The position numbers and the translations under genes are program-made. Positions 1 through 10,315 of a stretch of 64,000 nt of DNA are shown here, piece by piece. The number at the start of each line of letters is the position of its first letter. Position 1 is the first letter of the stretch. This DNA comes from CAVQJU01 sp963754955 (GTDB lineage Bacteria; Acidobacteriota; Vicinamibacteria; Vicinamibacterales; CAVVIG01). The DNA lies in the NCBI GenBank assembly GCA_963754955.1, contig CAVWHY010000001.1:682001-746000 (forward strand). The letters run 5' to 3'. The notes below the pieces were generated by a model that searched no databases, had not been told where the DNA came from, and saw only the letters and a list, made by a program, of their open reading frames with translations.

Positions 1-438
1 AGCCAGGTGGCTCGCGCCCATCCGCGCCAGTGCCTCGGCGGCCTTGCTGCTTCATCTCGCTCGGTGATCGTGCCGTAGCGAAGGATGCCGTCCGAGGCGA
101 GAAAGCCGGAGAGCACCGCCGCCTCGCCCGAGATGCGGCCCTCGCTGTTGCCGGCCACGAACCGCTGGTGCAGGTCCGCCGACACGATGCCGAGCTGCGA
201 TCGCAGGTCGAACACGTCCCAGTTGTCGCTGCCGAACACCCGCACGGTGGACTGCCCATCGTCTCTCACCAGCGCGCGGACTTCGTGCGTCAGCAGCCTG
301 ACCAGCAGCGACTTACCCGCGCCGTTCGGACCGACAATGGCTGTGTGCTCGCCCGCGGGGATGGTCAGCGTGAGGTTGTCGAGCACGCGACGGTCAGACT
401 TCGACGACCGTCGCATCGGCGAGTTCCAGGACAGGCAT
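1..438 (-). CDS. ABC transporter ATP-binding protein, C-terminus off window, frameshifted
   Basis: The ATG lies at 438-436. The first residues (MPVLELADATVV) are followed, after a one-base frame change near 400, by a segment ending in a clear Walker A motif GPNGAGKS at about 310-336. Downstream reads as a typical ABC core (VFGSDNWDVFDLRSQLGIVS), with a second frame change near 45-60 after which AAEALARMGASHLA is legible. The signature and Walker B parts lie beyond base 1. The sequence style resembles single-subunit ABC ATPases of the YlmA/ModF type, but the substrate cannot be told. It follows an MFS gene on the same strand, separated by a repeat tract. Two frame breaks in 440 bases suggest consensus errors. 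Confidence 0.75.
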
Positions 439-439
439 G

Positions 440-560
440 GGGAAAGTGGAAAAGTTCAAAGTCGAAAAGTTGAGAAGTGAAGTTCAGAAGTCCTGCAATT
501 GACTTTCAACTACTTCTCAACTTACTTTTCAACTTTGAACTTTGAACTTTTCAACTTTCC
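440..560. repeat. Short-word inverted repeat tract (AAGTTGAAAAGT family)
   Basis: The left half (about 440-491) is built from words such as AAAAGTTCAAAGT and AAAAGTTGAGAAGT. The right half (about 502-559) is the imperfect reverse complement of the left, around a centre of about ten bases. It fills the gap between the MFS stop and the ABC gene start. The same word family recurs at 7172-7354 and as a single arm at 16430-16466. It can fold into a long imperfect hairpin. Confidence 0.85.
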
Positions 561-1871
561 TCAAGTCGGCAACGCCTTCCCCCGTGTCTCGACCGCGAAC
601 GGCAGAAGAAGGACGCCGAGTACAAACACAGTGGCGGTGACCGCAACGGGCACGCCGAGGCTGCCGTAGCGCTGAATTGCGGTGCCGACGAGAAACACCA
701 TGGCGACGCCGACGAAGCGGCCGACCGAGCTGACGAAGGCGATGGCGCTGGCGCGGCAGTTGGTCGCGTACTGCTCGGGCAGCCACAGCGTGTAGAGCGC
801 GAAGTTCGCGCCGCCGATGCCGAGGAAGAAGATCAGCACGAAGAACGTCGCGAGCGCCGCCGGCAGGTAGAACACGTAGCCGAACGCGATCGCGACGGCC
901 ACACCGAGCGCGGCGAAGTAGAGGCCCATCGCCAGCCGCCGGCCGAGGCGCTCGGCCATCCACGGCGCCATCAGGCACCCGATGATCGTCGCGATCGACA
1001 GCACCATCGAGCCGTACGACGCCATCCGCGCCGCGTCGGCAGCCGTGTAGCCCTCGGCCCGGGCGATCTGCGTCACGGCCGTCGGCACGTAAATCGAGCC
1101 GGCCCACAACCCGACGATCGACACGGTGAACAACAGCGAGTTGATGATCGTCCGGCGCCGGTATTCGCGGCGAGAACAGCGCCGCGAACGCCTCGCGCAT
1201 GCCGGGGACGCTCGCGCGCCCGTCGCCTTGTCCTGCCAGGTCTTCGGCTCGCGCACGCCGCTCTGGATCCAGCCGACGAGCAGCGCCGGGCGCGCCGCCG
1301 AGGATGAACATCCATCGCCACCCGTAGTTCGCGCCGATCGTGTAGTTCGCCAGCGCCGCGAGGAAGAAGCCGAAGTAGTAGCCGGTGTGCATGTAGCCCG
1401 GCGCCCATCTTGCGGCGATCCTCGGGCCACTCCTCGGCCACGAACGTGCCGCCCATCGGCTGTTCGCCGCCGAGGCCGATCCCGCACAGGATCCGCAGCA
1501 CGGCCAGCTGCCAGATGTTGGTGACGAGTCCCGCACATGAACGTGAACACCGAGTAGAAGAGGATCGTCAGGATCAGCGCGCGCACGCGGCCGAAGCGAT
1601 CGGCGATCGGACCCCACACCATCGACAGGCCCCAGCCGAGCAGGAACAGCGCCTGCAGGACGCTGCCGTAGTAGCCCGACGTTGCCGGGCGTCGACGGCG
1701 ACGCCCGATCGCGGCAGCAGTTCGGTGAGCGCCGGCACGAGCACCAGCGCGTAGATGAACGCGTCCATGCCGTCGAGCGTCCAGCCGCCCCACGCCGCCC
1801 AGAATCCCTTGATCTGGTTCGCATTGAGCTTCGTCAGTGGTCTCGGCGCGCGTTTCGGCGATCGACGCCAT
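561..1871 (-). CDS. MFS transporter (SHS/sugar-porter type), frameshifted
   Basis: The start is ATG at 1871 (MASIAETRAETT) with a GAGGGG ribosome site eight bases upstream, and the stop at 561 follows GKALPT. The protein must be read by switching frames several times: MDAFIYALVLVPALTELLPR, SGYYGSVLQALFLLGWGLSM, MLRILCGIGLGGEQPMGGTF, NYTIGANYGWRWMFILGG, then a long clean C-terminal half with TM segments and LPEQYATNCRASAIAF. The motif order matches 12-TM MFS carriers that take up organic acids or sugars. At least six frame changes occur in 1.3 kb. A consensus-quality problem is likelier than a decayed gene, because every block is well conserved. Substrate unknown. Confidence 0.85.
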   Translation of the reverse strand: MASIAETRAETTDEAQCEPDQGILGGVGRLDARRHGRVHLRAGARAGAHRTAAAIGRRRRRPATSGYYGSVLQALFLLGWGLSMVWGPIADRFGRVRALILTILFYSVFTFMCGTRHQHLAAGRAADPVRDRPRRRTADGRHVRGRGVARGSPQDGRRATCTPATTSASSSRRWRTTRSARTTGGDGCSSSAARPALLVGWIQSGVREPKTWQDKATGARASPACARRSRRCSRREYRRRTIINSLLFTVSIVGLWAGSIYVPTAVTQIARAEGYTAADAARMASYGSMVLSIATIIGCLMAPWMAERLGRRLAMGLYFAALGVAVAIAFGYVFYLPAALATFFVLIFFLGIGGANFALYTLWLPEQYATNCRASAIAFVSSVGRFVGVAMVFLVGTAIQRYGSLGVPVAVTATVFVLGVLLLPFAVETRGKALPT

Positions 1872-1909
1872 GTGCGGGTCCCCTCAAAGACACGCGAGTC
1901 TATGGGCGT

Positions 1910-4855
1910 TCAACGACGCGGGTCAAGCGTGAGCACGGACGTCCAGATCGTGCCGGGCCGTCGGCGTTGTCGGGATCGAGCTCGCACGGACTCGGCGCAG
2001 ATGCTCGACCGCCTCGTCGCGCGCACCGCGCGTACGCGAGCGCCGCGCCGAGGTGCCAGTGCGTCTGCGCCGAGCCCGGGATCCAGCCGGAGCGCCTCGC
2101 GAAACTCCGCGATCGCTTCGTCGATCCGGCCGCTGCCGCGCGAGCGCGATGCCGAGGATGTTGTGCAGTCGGCTGATTCGGGAACGAGGGCGCCGAGATA
2201 CGCGCTGCCCGCGACGAGACGGCCGTGCTGTCCGGCCAGGCGGCGTGCACGCGCCATCTCCGCGCGGCGACGCCGCGTAGGCACGATCGAGCAGCGCCAG
2301 GTACGTGTCGAGCCCTTCCACCAGCGGCACCGGCTTGCCGCCGACGAAGCACGCCGGGCACCAGGCGCCGACCTGCCGGCAGATCGACGATCGACGCCGG
2401 CACGGCCTCGCCGAAATCGAGCAGCGACGCGCACGCCGTATTCCTGGATCGGCCGATCGTCGCTGACCGGCGCCGACGCCCCGGGTCGCCTCGGCGCAGC
2501 GTTCTGCGCCGAGCCGACGAACGTGCCGACGATCTCGCGCACGCTCCCGAGATCGAGCCGCTGCAGGTCCGCCTGCAACCGCCGGCGCCTCGCGAGAGCG
2601 CCGCCGCCACGCGCACCGGATCGATCTCAATGCGCGAATCGTTCGCGCCGAGGAGCAGCAGATCGGCTTCAGCGCCCGAGATCAGCACGGCCTGCGGAAA
2701 CACGTCGATGAACGCGCGAATCATCGCCAGCGTGGTTGCCGCCGGCACCTGGTACGCCGGCAGCCACTGGCTGACGATAGCCGCCCGGCTTGAGGCGCGT
2801 CCGCGCCAGCGCGTAGAACTCCGTGCGAATACAGGGCGGCCACGCCGGCATAGCCAATCGGCGGCGGCTCCAGCGTGATCAGATCGTACGAGCGCCGGCG
2901 GCTGCATCTGCAGGTGCTGCCGTCCGTCGTTGACGTACACCGCCACGCGCGGGTCGCTCAGCACGTCGCCGGTTGACGTCGCTGAAGTAGCCGGCGTGCG
3001 CGAGGATATCCCCGGGACAGATCCGCCACCTCGACGCGCCGGATCGACGGATGGAGCGTCGCCGCATGCGTCGTGTTGCCGACGCCGAAGCCAATCACGA
3101 GGACGGTCTCGGGGTCGTCGATGGCGAGCAGCGGAATGTGCGCCAGCGCACGCATGTACCGCTGCGACAGCCGCGTCGTCGACGACATCGGGTGGCCGTT
3201 CGTGAGCAGCGTCCGTCCCTGCCCGGCGACTCGGTGACGGCGACGACTTCGGTGAGGCCCTCGCTGCAGCGTGATGCAGCCGTTCGTTCGTCGAGCGGGG
3301 GCGCCAGCGCCCGGGCGATGACGTAGTCCGGAGGCAGCAGCAGCCACACCCCGATCGCCGCTCCGCTGGTCAGCGCCGCGATGGATCGAGCCCGGCCGCG
3401 CCCGCGTCCCTGCCGCGTCGCCAGGTACGAGCGGCACGATCGCGAGCGCGCCGCCGATCATCAGCACGGTCGCGCTGCCCTGGATCCCGAGCGCCGGCAG
3501 CAGCAGGAAGCCGGCCGCGAGGCGAGCCGCAGACGGCGCCGGCGGTATTGGAGAGATAGAGAACGCCGGCGCGGCGGCCGACGGATCGGCTCCGCGCGCT
3601 GAATCAGGGCGTTCGCGAGCGGAAAGTCGAAACCCATCAGCAGCGCCGGGATCGCCAGCTTCGAGGAGGATCGGCCTGGTGTTGAACCAGAACTCGCGGA
3701 GCGTTCGCGTCGCCAATCCGGATGGCTCGGCGTCCGTCGCGCCGCCCAGCGCGGCCGATACGCGCGATCGGCCGTCACGACGCGCTCCGATGACGCTCGC
3801 GTCGGCGATCGCCAGTCCAAGCAGCGCGAACGCGACGAAGAGCGCCCTGCACCGACCATCAGCCACGCGCCCGGCCGGGCCGCGCGGCGGTTCAGGAAAC
3901 TCGGACGCGAGCGATCCGCGCCGATGCCGACCAGGATGACGGTCATCAGCAGCGAGAACACGGCGCGAAATCCGCCGAGCAGGATCGACACGTGGCGGAA
4001 CCACAGGATCTCCATGCCCATCGCCGCAAAACCCGACAGCGCGAGCGCGACGCTGGTGAGCAGCGAGAGCAAGCCGTGAGCGCTCCGGCTGAGGGCTGGC
4101 TGACATCGTCCGGCTGAGGCCGGACGCTCCGGACGCTACGCCCGCGACGGCTGTCCGTTTCGTGTGCCGTGCGCGTATGGTCTGTCAGCCGGACGTGTTC
4201 GCCGCGACGAGATAACGCGCCTCCCGCCGCGACCAGGTTGAACGACACAGCGACGAACTGCGTGCCGAGCAGGCCGAAGCGCCGGCACGAGCAGGAAGTC
4301 CGTCAGAAAGCAGCCGACCGCCGCGCCGCCGGTGTTGACGGCGTAGAGCATCGCGATCCGCCGGCCGCCGGTATCGACGTCGCCGCGGACGAGATGCCGG
4401 ATGAGAAGCGTGAGCGTGCCGCCCATCAGCAACGTGATCGGTGTGAGCAGGACGATGGCTATCGCGGCGCGCGCCAGGTGACGAAGCGGTCGAGAGGACG
4501 TACCAGCCGTTCGAGGCCCGAGCGTAGGAAGAAACCATGCGCCGAGAACTCGGCCGAGTGCGGCAGGACAGCGCGGAGATCCCGAGCCCGATGAGCGCGA
4601 TGGCGAGCTCGAGCGACGCCGTACGCGGCAGGCAGGGAGCCGGGCACGCGGCGCGGCGTACCGCCGATCCGCCCATCGTCCGACGACGTAACTGCCGGCG
4701 CCGAGTCCGAGCATGAACACGGCGACCACCAGCGACGTGGAATAGACCGTGTTTCCGAACACGTTGCCGAAGACCCGGACCCAGACGACCTGATAGATCA
4801 GCCCGCTCAGGCCCGAACAGAAAAAGAGAAAGTAGATGAGGGGCTGCCGCCTCAC
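1910..4855 (-). CDS. Fused MFS/spermidine synthase-like membrane protein with C-terminal TPRs, heavily frameshifted
   Basis: The GTG start at 4855-4853 overlaps the stop of the NHL gene (GTGA). The N-terminal part is membrane-embedded (FLFFCSGLSGLIYQVVWVRV, LLTPITLLMGGTLTLLIRHL, then FAAMGMEILWFRHVSILLGG). The middle is the aminopropyltransferase fold: LLPPDYVIARAL, GHPMSSTTRLSQRYMRAL, the cofactor loop ETVLVIGFGVGNTTHAAT and DPRVAVYVNDGRQHL. The tail has TPR-like repeats ending in LTLDPRR. This domain order is the fused MFS/spermidine synthase type; the substrate of such fusions is mostly unknown. A short hairpin repeat (4108-4125) sits in the linker between the two membrane halves. Ten or more frame changes make the exact protein uncertain. 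Confidence 0.8.
4108..4125. repeat. GTCCGGCTGAGGCCGGAC hairpin inside a coding linker
   Basis: An 18-base inverted repeat followed by GCTCCGGACGCTACG lies inside the fused MFS/spermidine synthase gene. A near-identical copy (GTCCGGCTGAAGCCGGAC, then GCTAC) occurs at 41750-41767 between two convergent genes, so this is a dispersed element and not only local composition. Confidence 0.7.
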
Positions 4856-6148
4856 TTCCACGCTGCGTACACGGGCTTGCCGACCAGCAAGGCCGGGTTC
4901 GCGCCGGGCCGCGGACGGTACTTCTGCGCGCGCCCGCTGTCGACTTCGGCGACGTAGAAGTTGCCTTCCTGATCCACGCTGAGCCCGTGCACGCCCCAGA
5001 AGCCGCCGGGGAAGTCGCCCCACGTGCCCCAGGAATACAGGAAGTTGCCGTCCAGGTCGTACTTCAGCATCTTCGACGTGCCGCGATCGGCGGCCCACAG
5101 ATACCGGTCGCCGTGATGATGAACAGGTGGATGTCCGACGGCGGCGGGCCGAAGCTCCACTCGCGGAGGTACTTGCCGTTCTCGTCGAACACCTGGACGC
5201 GGTGGTTCTGCCGGTCGTTGACGAACACCTGCCGCGTCTGCGGATCGACGGCGATGCCGTGCACGTTGTTCAAGTAGCCGGGCCGCTTCTCCGGAGGCGC
5301 GCCGCGGCCGGTCGTGCCGGCCTGGCCCCACGTCATCAGGTACTTGCCGTTCTTGTCGAACTTCACGACGCGCGTGTTCGCGTAGCCGTCCGCGACGAAG
5401 AACGTCCCGTCCGGCAGCCAGGCCATGAACGTCGGCCGGTAGAAGTGCTTGTCGTCCGCGGCGTGCACGTTCGGCTCGCCGATCGTCTGCAGCAGCTTCT
5501 TGCCGTCGTTGGCTGAACATGAAGATGGCGTGCCGGTAGTCGTCGACGATCCAGACACGCTTCTCGGGATCGTACGGGCTGATGTAGACGGCGTGCGGCC
5601 GCCGCAGCATCTTGTCCCACTGCGTCCAGTCCTCGATGATGTTGCCGTTGGCGTCCACGACGACGATGCAGTGCTCCCAGCGATAGTCGATGCCGGGCTT
5701 GCCCGACGTCCAGATCGTCGCCGACCTTGCCGTCCCGCTCGAGCGCCCCGGGAGGGCTGGCCGACCGTCGCGTCGCGCCACGGGCAGCCGGAAGTTCGGG
5801 AATTCGATGTTCGGACCGAGTTGCGGGAGCTTGATCGTCCTCGGCCGCGTGCATGTTCGGCAGCTCGCCGCGCTGCAGGATGAACACGCGGTTCGGGCTC
5901 TCGGCGAACACGCTCTGCCCCGCGCCCCAGGTCCACTTCTCGTGGCCGGGCAGGCTCGTGAGCGGTTTCGGCCAGTTCGGCACGATCTCGTACGCGCCGA
6001 AAATGTCCTGACCGCCCTTCTCGCCCGGGACGGCCGCGAACCTCGGTTCCTGCCTGTTCTGCGCCGCGACGCCGCCGAGTGCCGTCACGGCCGCCGCCAT
6101 CACCGGCACGGCCACAAGAATCGCGAAAGCCCGTCGACCTGGACGCAT
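4852..6148 (-). CDS. Secreted NHL-repeat (six-bladed propeller) protein, frameshifted
   Basis: The start is ATG at 6148 (MRPGRRAFAILVAVPVMAAA), with GGGGGA upstream and a Sec signal peptide. An upstream in-frame extension is only translated repeat. The mature part contains successive NHL blades: FAESPNRVFILQRGELP, VVVDANGNIIEDWTQWDKML, FFVADGYANTRVVKFDKNG, GIAVDPQTRQVFVNDRQNHR, VQVFDENGKYLREWSFG and LWAADRGTSKMLKYDLDGN. Such propellers bind ligands or act as lyases or mono-oxygenase-like enzymes; the specific role is not evident. It lies 65 bases after a di-heme cytochrome gene on the same strand, suggesting periplasmic co-function. About four frame changes between 5100 and 5850. Confidence 0.85.
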
Positions 6149-6162
6149 GTGAGTCCCCCGGG

Positions 6163-6215
6163 CAAGCCTGAAGGCCTGCACTGCTTCAGCAGGCCTGAAG
6201 GCCTGCACTACTTCT
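6163..6215. repeat. GCCTGAAGGCCTGCACT tandem/inverted repeat
   Basis: Two copies of GCCTGAAGGCCTGCACT with short linkers lie between the cytochrome stop and the NHL start. The end of the tract, read on the minus strand, is GAAGTAGTGCAGGCCTTCAG followed by GCCTGC, and it recurs without change near 29041-29066. The unit is itself palindromic around AGGCCT. Confidence 0.8.
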
Positions 6216-7155
6216 ACAGCGAGCCGAGATACGCCGCAATCGCGAGGATGTCATCGTCGGTCAGGCGGGCGACCGGCTTCTTCATCAGCTGGGCGTCGAT
6301 GCCGTTTCGCGTGCCGTCCTTGAAGAGATAGAGCTGGCGAGCGATGTAGATCGGATGGAGACCCGCCAGCCGGGGGACATTTCCCAGGCCGCGCATGTTG
6401 TCGCCGTGGCAGATGGCGCACGCGGTGGTCTTCCCGGCGCCGCCGCCGTCCACCAGGGCCTTTCCTTTCGCGATACTGCCGGTCGGGACGTACGCGATAA
6501 AACCGGATTTAGGATCGCGGTTTCTCGCCCGCGCCTGATCCTGCGGGACGGTGATGATGCGGTTGCCGATCGGCTCGGTGCCGCCGGCCGGCGCGAGGAA
6601 CCGCATCCGGCCCTGGCCGACGACGGTCTTCGGAACGGTGTCGGCCTCGGTCACTTTCGTCCACGACGCGGGTTTAAGCGACGCGAACCACTCGCCGACC
6701 TGCTTGGATTCCTCCTCCGTCACGTCCTTTGCGATCGCGTTCATGCGCGCGGAGTCTTTCCTGGCGCCGCTCTTGAAGTCGGCCATCTGCTGGACCAGGT
6801 AGGCGGCGGTGAAACCGGTGAGACCGGCCGACTCCGGATGCCCCTCTCCGGACATCAGATGGCAGGCGCCGCACGCCAGCGCCGCCCCGTGGCCCTTCTG
6901 CACCAGCGGCGGCGCGGGCGGGTGCTCATCGGGGAACCAGTCGGGCGGATTCATCAGGTCGTCGATTTGCGCGGGAGTGTACGACTTGCTGCTGCCGGGC
7001 ACACTCTTGGCGCCCTCCTCCGCCGGCAGCGGCTGGTTGATCGCCGGGAACGCCCAGGAGGGCTCCCGGCCCGCCGGGGGCGTTGCCGGCTGCTGCGCGG
7101 CCGTCGACCAGACACACACCCCGGCGAGCATGATCGCGCCGATGATTCGTTTCAC
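6214..7155 (-). CDS. Secreted di-heme c-type cytochrome
   Basis: A GTG start at 7155-7153 (VKRIIGAIMLAGVCVWSTAA) is chosen because GGAGG lies just upstream and a signal peptide follows. A longer frame upstream only translates a repeat tract. Two heme-attachment motifs are visible: CGACH near residue 70 and CAICH near residue 235, each in a cytochrome c553-like domain with downstream Met candidates. The roughly 313-residue protein is intact, unlike its neighbours. It is probably a periplasmic electron carrier, or a redox partner for the NHL protein encoded immediately downstream. Substrate inferred only by context. Confidence 0.88.
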   Translation of the reverse strand: MKRIIGAIMLAGVCVWSTAAQQPATPPAGREPSWAFPAINQPLPAEEGAKSVPGSSKSYTPAQIDDLMNPPDWFPDEHPPAPPLVQKGHGAALACGACHLMSGEGHPESAGLTGFTAAYLVQQMADFKSGARKDSARMNAIAKDVTEEESKQVGEWFASLKPASWTKVTEADTVPKTVVGQGRMRFLAPAGGTEPIGNRIITVPQDQARARNRDPKSGFIAYVPTGSIAKGKALVDGGGAGKTTACAICHGDNMRGLGNVPRLAGLHPIYIARQLYLFKDGTRNGIDAQLMKKPVARLTDDDILAIAAYLGSL

Positions 7156-7171
7156 AACCAGCCTCCGTCGC

Positions 7172-7354
7172 AGAAAGTTCAAACTGGAAAGTTCAAAGTT
7201 GAGAAGTAAAGTCGTAAAGTCGAAAAGTCGACAAGTCAGAAGTCGACAGTAAGAGCCGCAGTCTACGCCAAGTCGCTGCTCCTCCACTTTTCGACTTCCT
7301 GCACTTCCCACTTTACTTTTCCACTTTCGACTTTGAACTTCTCAACTTTCAAGT
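7172..7354. repeat. Short-word inverted repeat tract (AAAGTCGAAAAGT family)
   Basis: The left arm (about 7172-7246) is made of AAAGTTCAAAGTTGAGAAGT- and AAAGTCGAAAAGTCGACAAG-like words. The right arm (about 7286-7354) is the complementary set (CACTTTTCGACTTCC, CACTTTACTTTTCC, GACTTTGAACTTCTC). It occupies the whole 200-base gap between the TonB receptor stop and the cytochrome start. It is the same family as the tract at 440-560. Confidence 0.85.
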
Positions 7355-7355
7355 A

Positions 7356-10236
7356 TCAGAACGTAAGCCTGAACCCGAGTTGCACGGTGCGCGGTGCGTA
7401 CGACAGGTTCGAGTTCGAGATCGGCTGCCCGTAGGTCGGGCTGGTTTCGGTGACGTTGTAGCTGCCGTAATTGGCGTGGTTGAACAGGTTGAATATCTCG
7501 GCGTACCCGCTCAGGGCGACGCTGCCGCCGAGCGGCACGCGCTGCTGCAGCCGGACTTCGAAGCGGTGGATGGGATCTCCCACGAACGCTTCGCGAGGGA
7601 TGATCGTACCGTCGAGACGCAGGCGGTCGATGCTGGTGATCTGGAGCCCACGCGCGTCGCACCCGCAGACGGCCTGCGTCCGCTGGCCGGATCCGTAGAA
7701 GTAGATGCCGCTCACCTGGAAGCCCTTGCCGACCTGCCAGATGCCGTTGAAGACGGCGCGATGCCGCTGATCGCTTTCCGCCAGCGACCGTTCGCCGCCC
7801 AGGTCCGGCGCCACCGGGAAGGGAACGGCCGTAAAGCCGCTGAGCGGCGGCGGATCCTGATCCCAGAGGCCGGCCAGCGTGTACGTCAGCGAGGCCTGCC
7901 AGCGCTGGCTCATGCGCTTGGTGAAATTCATCTGCAGGCCGTGGTAGTCCGACTGGCCGATGTGCGGGATCATCCCGACGACGCCATACAGCGGGAACGC
8001 GCGATGAGCCGACGTCCGAATACGGATAGGGGATGCCCGTGGCGGGGTTGAACGTGATGTTGACGTTGTCCTGGATCGACTTCTCGTCGCGGCTGCGGGT
8101 GTTCACGTAGTCGATTTCCACCGCCGCGCGGCTCCCGAACTGATGCGCGATGCCGATCGAACTCTGCCAGGCATGCGTCACGTGCGCGTATTCGGGGATC
8201 GGCGCCTGTTCCTGAAGATCGCGCAGCAGGCATCCGGGCCGTTGTTGACGTTGCAGAACCGCTGCAGCGCCTGGTCGTAGGTCGGCAGCGGCCCGTTGAA
8301 CGGGTTCGCCGCGAAGTCGGGGCGGCCGTCGTTGTTGACGCGAATCACGGCAATCGTCAGCGGACTCTGCGGCCACAGCACGTTCGTGTTGAGGATGTCG
8401 TTGTAGTACAGCCCCGAGCCGCCGCGAATGACGGTGCGATCGGTGACCTGCCATGCGAACCCGACGCGCGGCTGCAGGTTGTTCGCGTCCTGCGGACGGT
8501 CCGGCATTTCAAACGGCGGGAAGACGACGTTCTGCGCGAAGGAATTCCAGATCAGGTCGTACCGCAGGCCGAGGTTCACGGTCACGTTGGAGGAGAGCCG
8601 CCAGTCGTCCTGCGCCCACGCGCCGTATTTCCAGAGCGGCAGCGGCGTCAGGAACGCCGACGAGTCCGACACGCCGACCTGGTAGTTGGTCGTGATCCTC
8701 GACAGCTGCGACAGCGCCCAGGTGTCGGCGTTGAAGGGATCGAGCAGGATCTGCTCGATGTTGGCCGGGCACCGGCCCGTTGTTCGCGGTGATCACGCCG
8801 CCGCACCGGTTGCAGTTGCGCGTGTTGTCCAGCAGGTGGAGATATTCACCGCCGGACTTGAGGTCGTGACGGCCTGCGGCGTCGAAGGAAAACGTGAAAT
8901 CGTCGTGGAACGTGTATACGTTCTGGTTGCGATACCGCGGCAGGTTGTTGTTCCGGCCGGTCGAGAAGCCCCCGCAGCGTGATATTCGGGCCGTCAGTGG
9001 TGATGCCGTTCGGCTTCCTGCCAGTGGTTCGACCAGGACGTGAGCGCGATCTGGTTGATTCCGTAGGACGCGTAGCCCGCCCTGAAATCGTTCACCGCGC
9101 GATTGCCGAGCACCTGCGTGAACTGTCCGACGACGTCGGTCGAATGCTCTTCGTTGCTGTTGGTTCCAGACGGATGGTTGCTGGTGCCCGGCCCGAACGG
9201 CTCGTACAGATCCGAGTGGTTCACCTTCCCCATCAGGCGCAGCTTCGACGTTCAGTTCGTGATCGACCCGGACGCCGGCCAGCTTGACGTCTCGGATGCC
9301 CTGCAGCTCGACGTTGAACGCGGGATACGGCGTCTGCCAGATCGAGGTCAGCGGCTGGTGCTCGTATTCGTAGTTGGCGAAGAAGTGCAGCTTGTTCTTC
9401 ACGATCGGACCGCCGGTCGTCCCGCTGATCTGCTGGTTCGAGTACGGCACGACCTTGTTGAGCACCGGATCGGCCGCGTTCCAGTCGCTGTTCCGGAAGT
9501 TGCCGACGAGCGACCCGGCAAAGTTGTTGCCGCCCGACTTGGTGATCGCGTTCACCTGCACACCCGACGAGCGGCCCTGCGTCGCGTCGAAGCGGTTCGA
9601 GATGAACTGGAATTCCGCGATCGCGTCGTTGCTGTACCTGGACTGGTTCCCGGTGCCCAGGTTCGACGTCACCTGCAGGCCGTCGACGTTGAGCTGGAAC
9701 TCGCGGACGTCGCCGCGGTCCTGGACCGGCGTGACGCCCTGCGCGTTGGTGCGGTTGCCGGGCGCGAGCAGCGCGAGCGACATCCAGTTGCGGCCCTGCG
9801 ACGGCAGTTCCGTCACCTGCCGCGGATCGATGCTGGAGCCGAGGCTCGACGTCGTGGTTTCGATGAGCGGCGCCTGCGCCGTCACCGTCAGCGACTCGGC
9901 CACGCCGCCGGTCGCCATCTGGAGGTTGATGGTGGTCGTCTGCCCGACGAGGATTTCCACGCCGTCGCGGGTGACCGTGTTGAAGCCCGACAGCGTCGCC
10001 GTGATCTTGTAAACGCCCACGCGCACGGGAATGCGGTAGGCCCCTCGCTGGTCGGTGACCGCTTCAAACGTGTTGCCCGAAGCCGCGTGCACCGCCTTGA
10101 TCGTGACACCGGGCAGCACGGCCATGGTGGCATCGGTCACGATGCCCGTGAGTGCGGCTTCCTGCGCGAAAACGACCGCCGGCACGACCAGAATCACGGA
10201 GACAGCGAGCAGACGTCTCAGCAGACTCGATCCCAT
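7356..10236 (-). CDS. TonB-dependent receptor with carboxypeptidase-regulatory N-terminal domain, frameshifted
   Basis: The start is ATG at 10236 (MGSSLLRRLLAVSVILVVPA) with GGGAGGAG upstream and a signal peptide. Residues about 27-110 form a carboxypeptidase-regulatory-like beta-sandwich (ALTGIVTDATMAVLPGVTI). The plug follows (SSLGSSIDPRQVTELPSQGR, FQLNVDGLQVTSNLG, YSNDAIAEFQFISNRFDAT). The beta-barrel is spread over alternating frames, including NHWQEAE, YRNQNVYTFHDDFTFSFD, WKYGAWAQDDWRLSSNVTVN and HIGQSDYHGLQMNFTKRM, and it ends in the aromatic terminus TVQLGFRLTF. This architecture is typical of acidobacterial outer-membrane receptors. Breaks lie near 9240, 8990, 8770, 8200 and 7990. Ligand unknown. 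Confidence 0.92.
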
Positions 10237-10315
10237 GGCTCCTCCCGGGAGAAGGCTTGTTCACCTGAGCGAGGTCAATTCACATTCGGATGATTCTTTC
10301 ACTGCACGCAACCGC

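Noticed and set aside
9103..10293. A plus-strand frame of almost 400 codons opposite the TonB receptor
   Set aside because: Its composition is the Arg/Val/Asp-rich pattern of an antisense shadow in high-GC DNA and it shows no motif.
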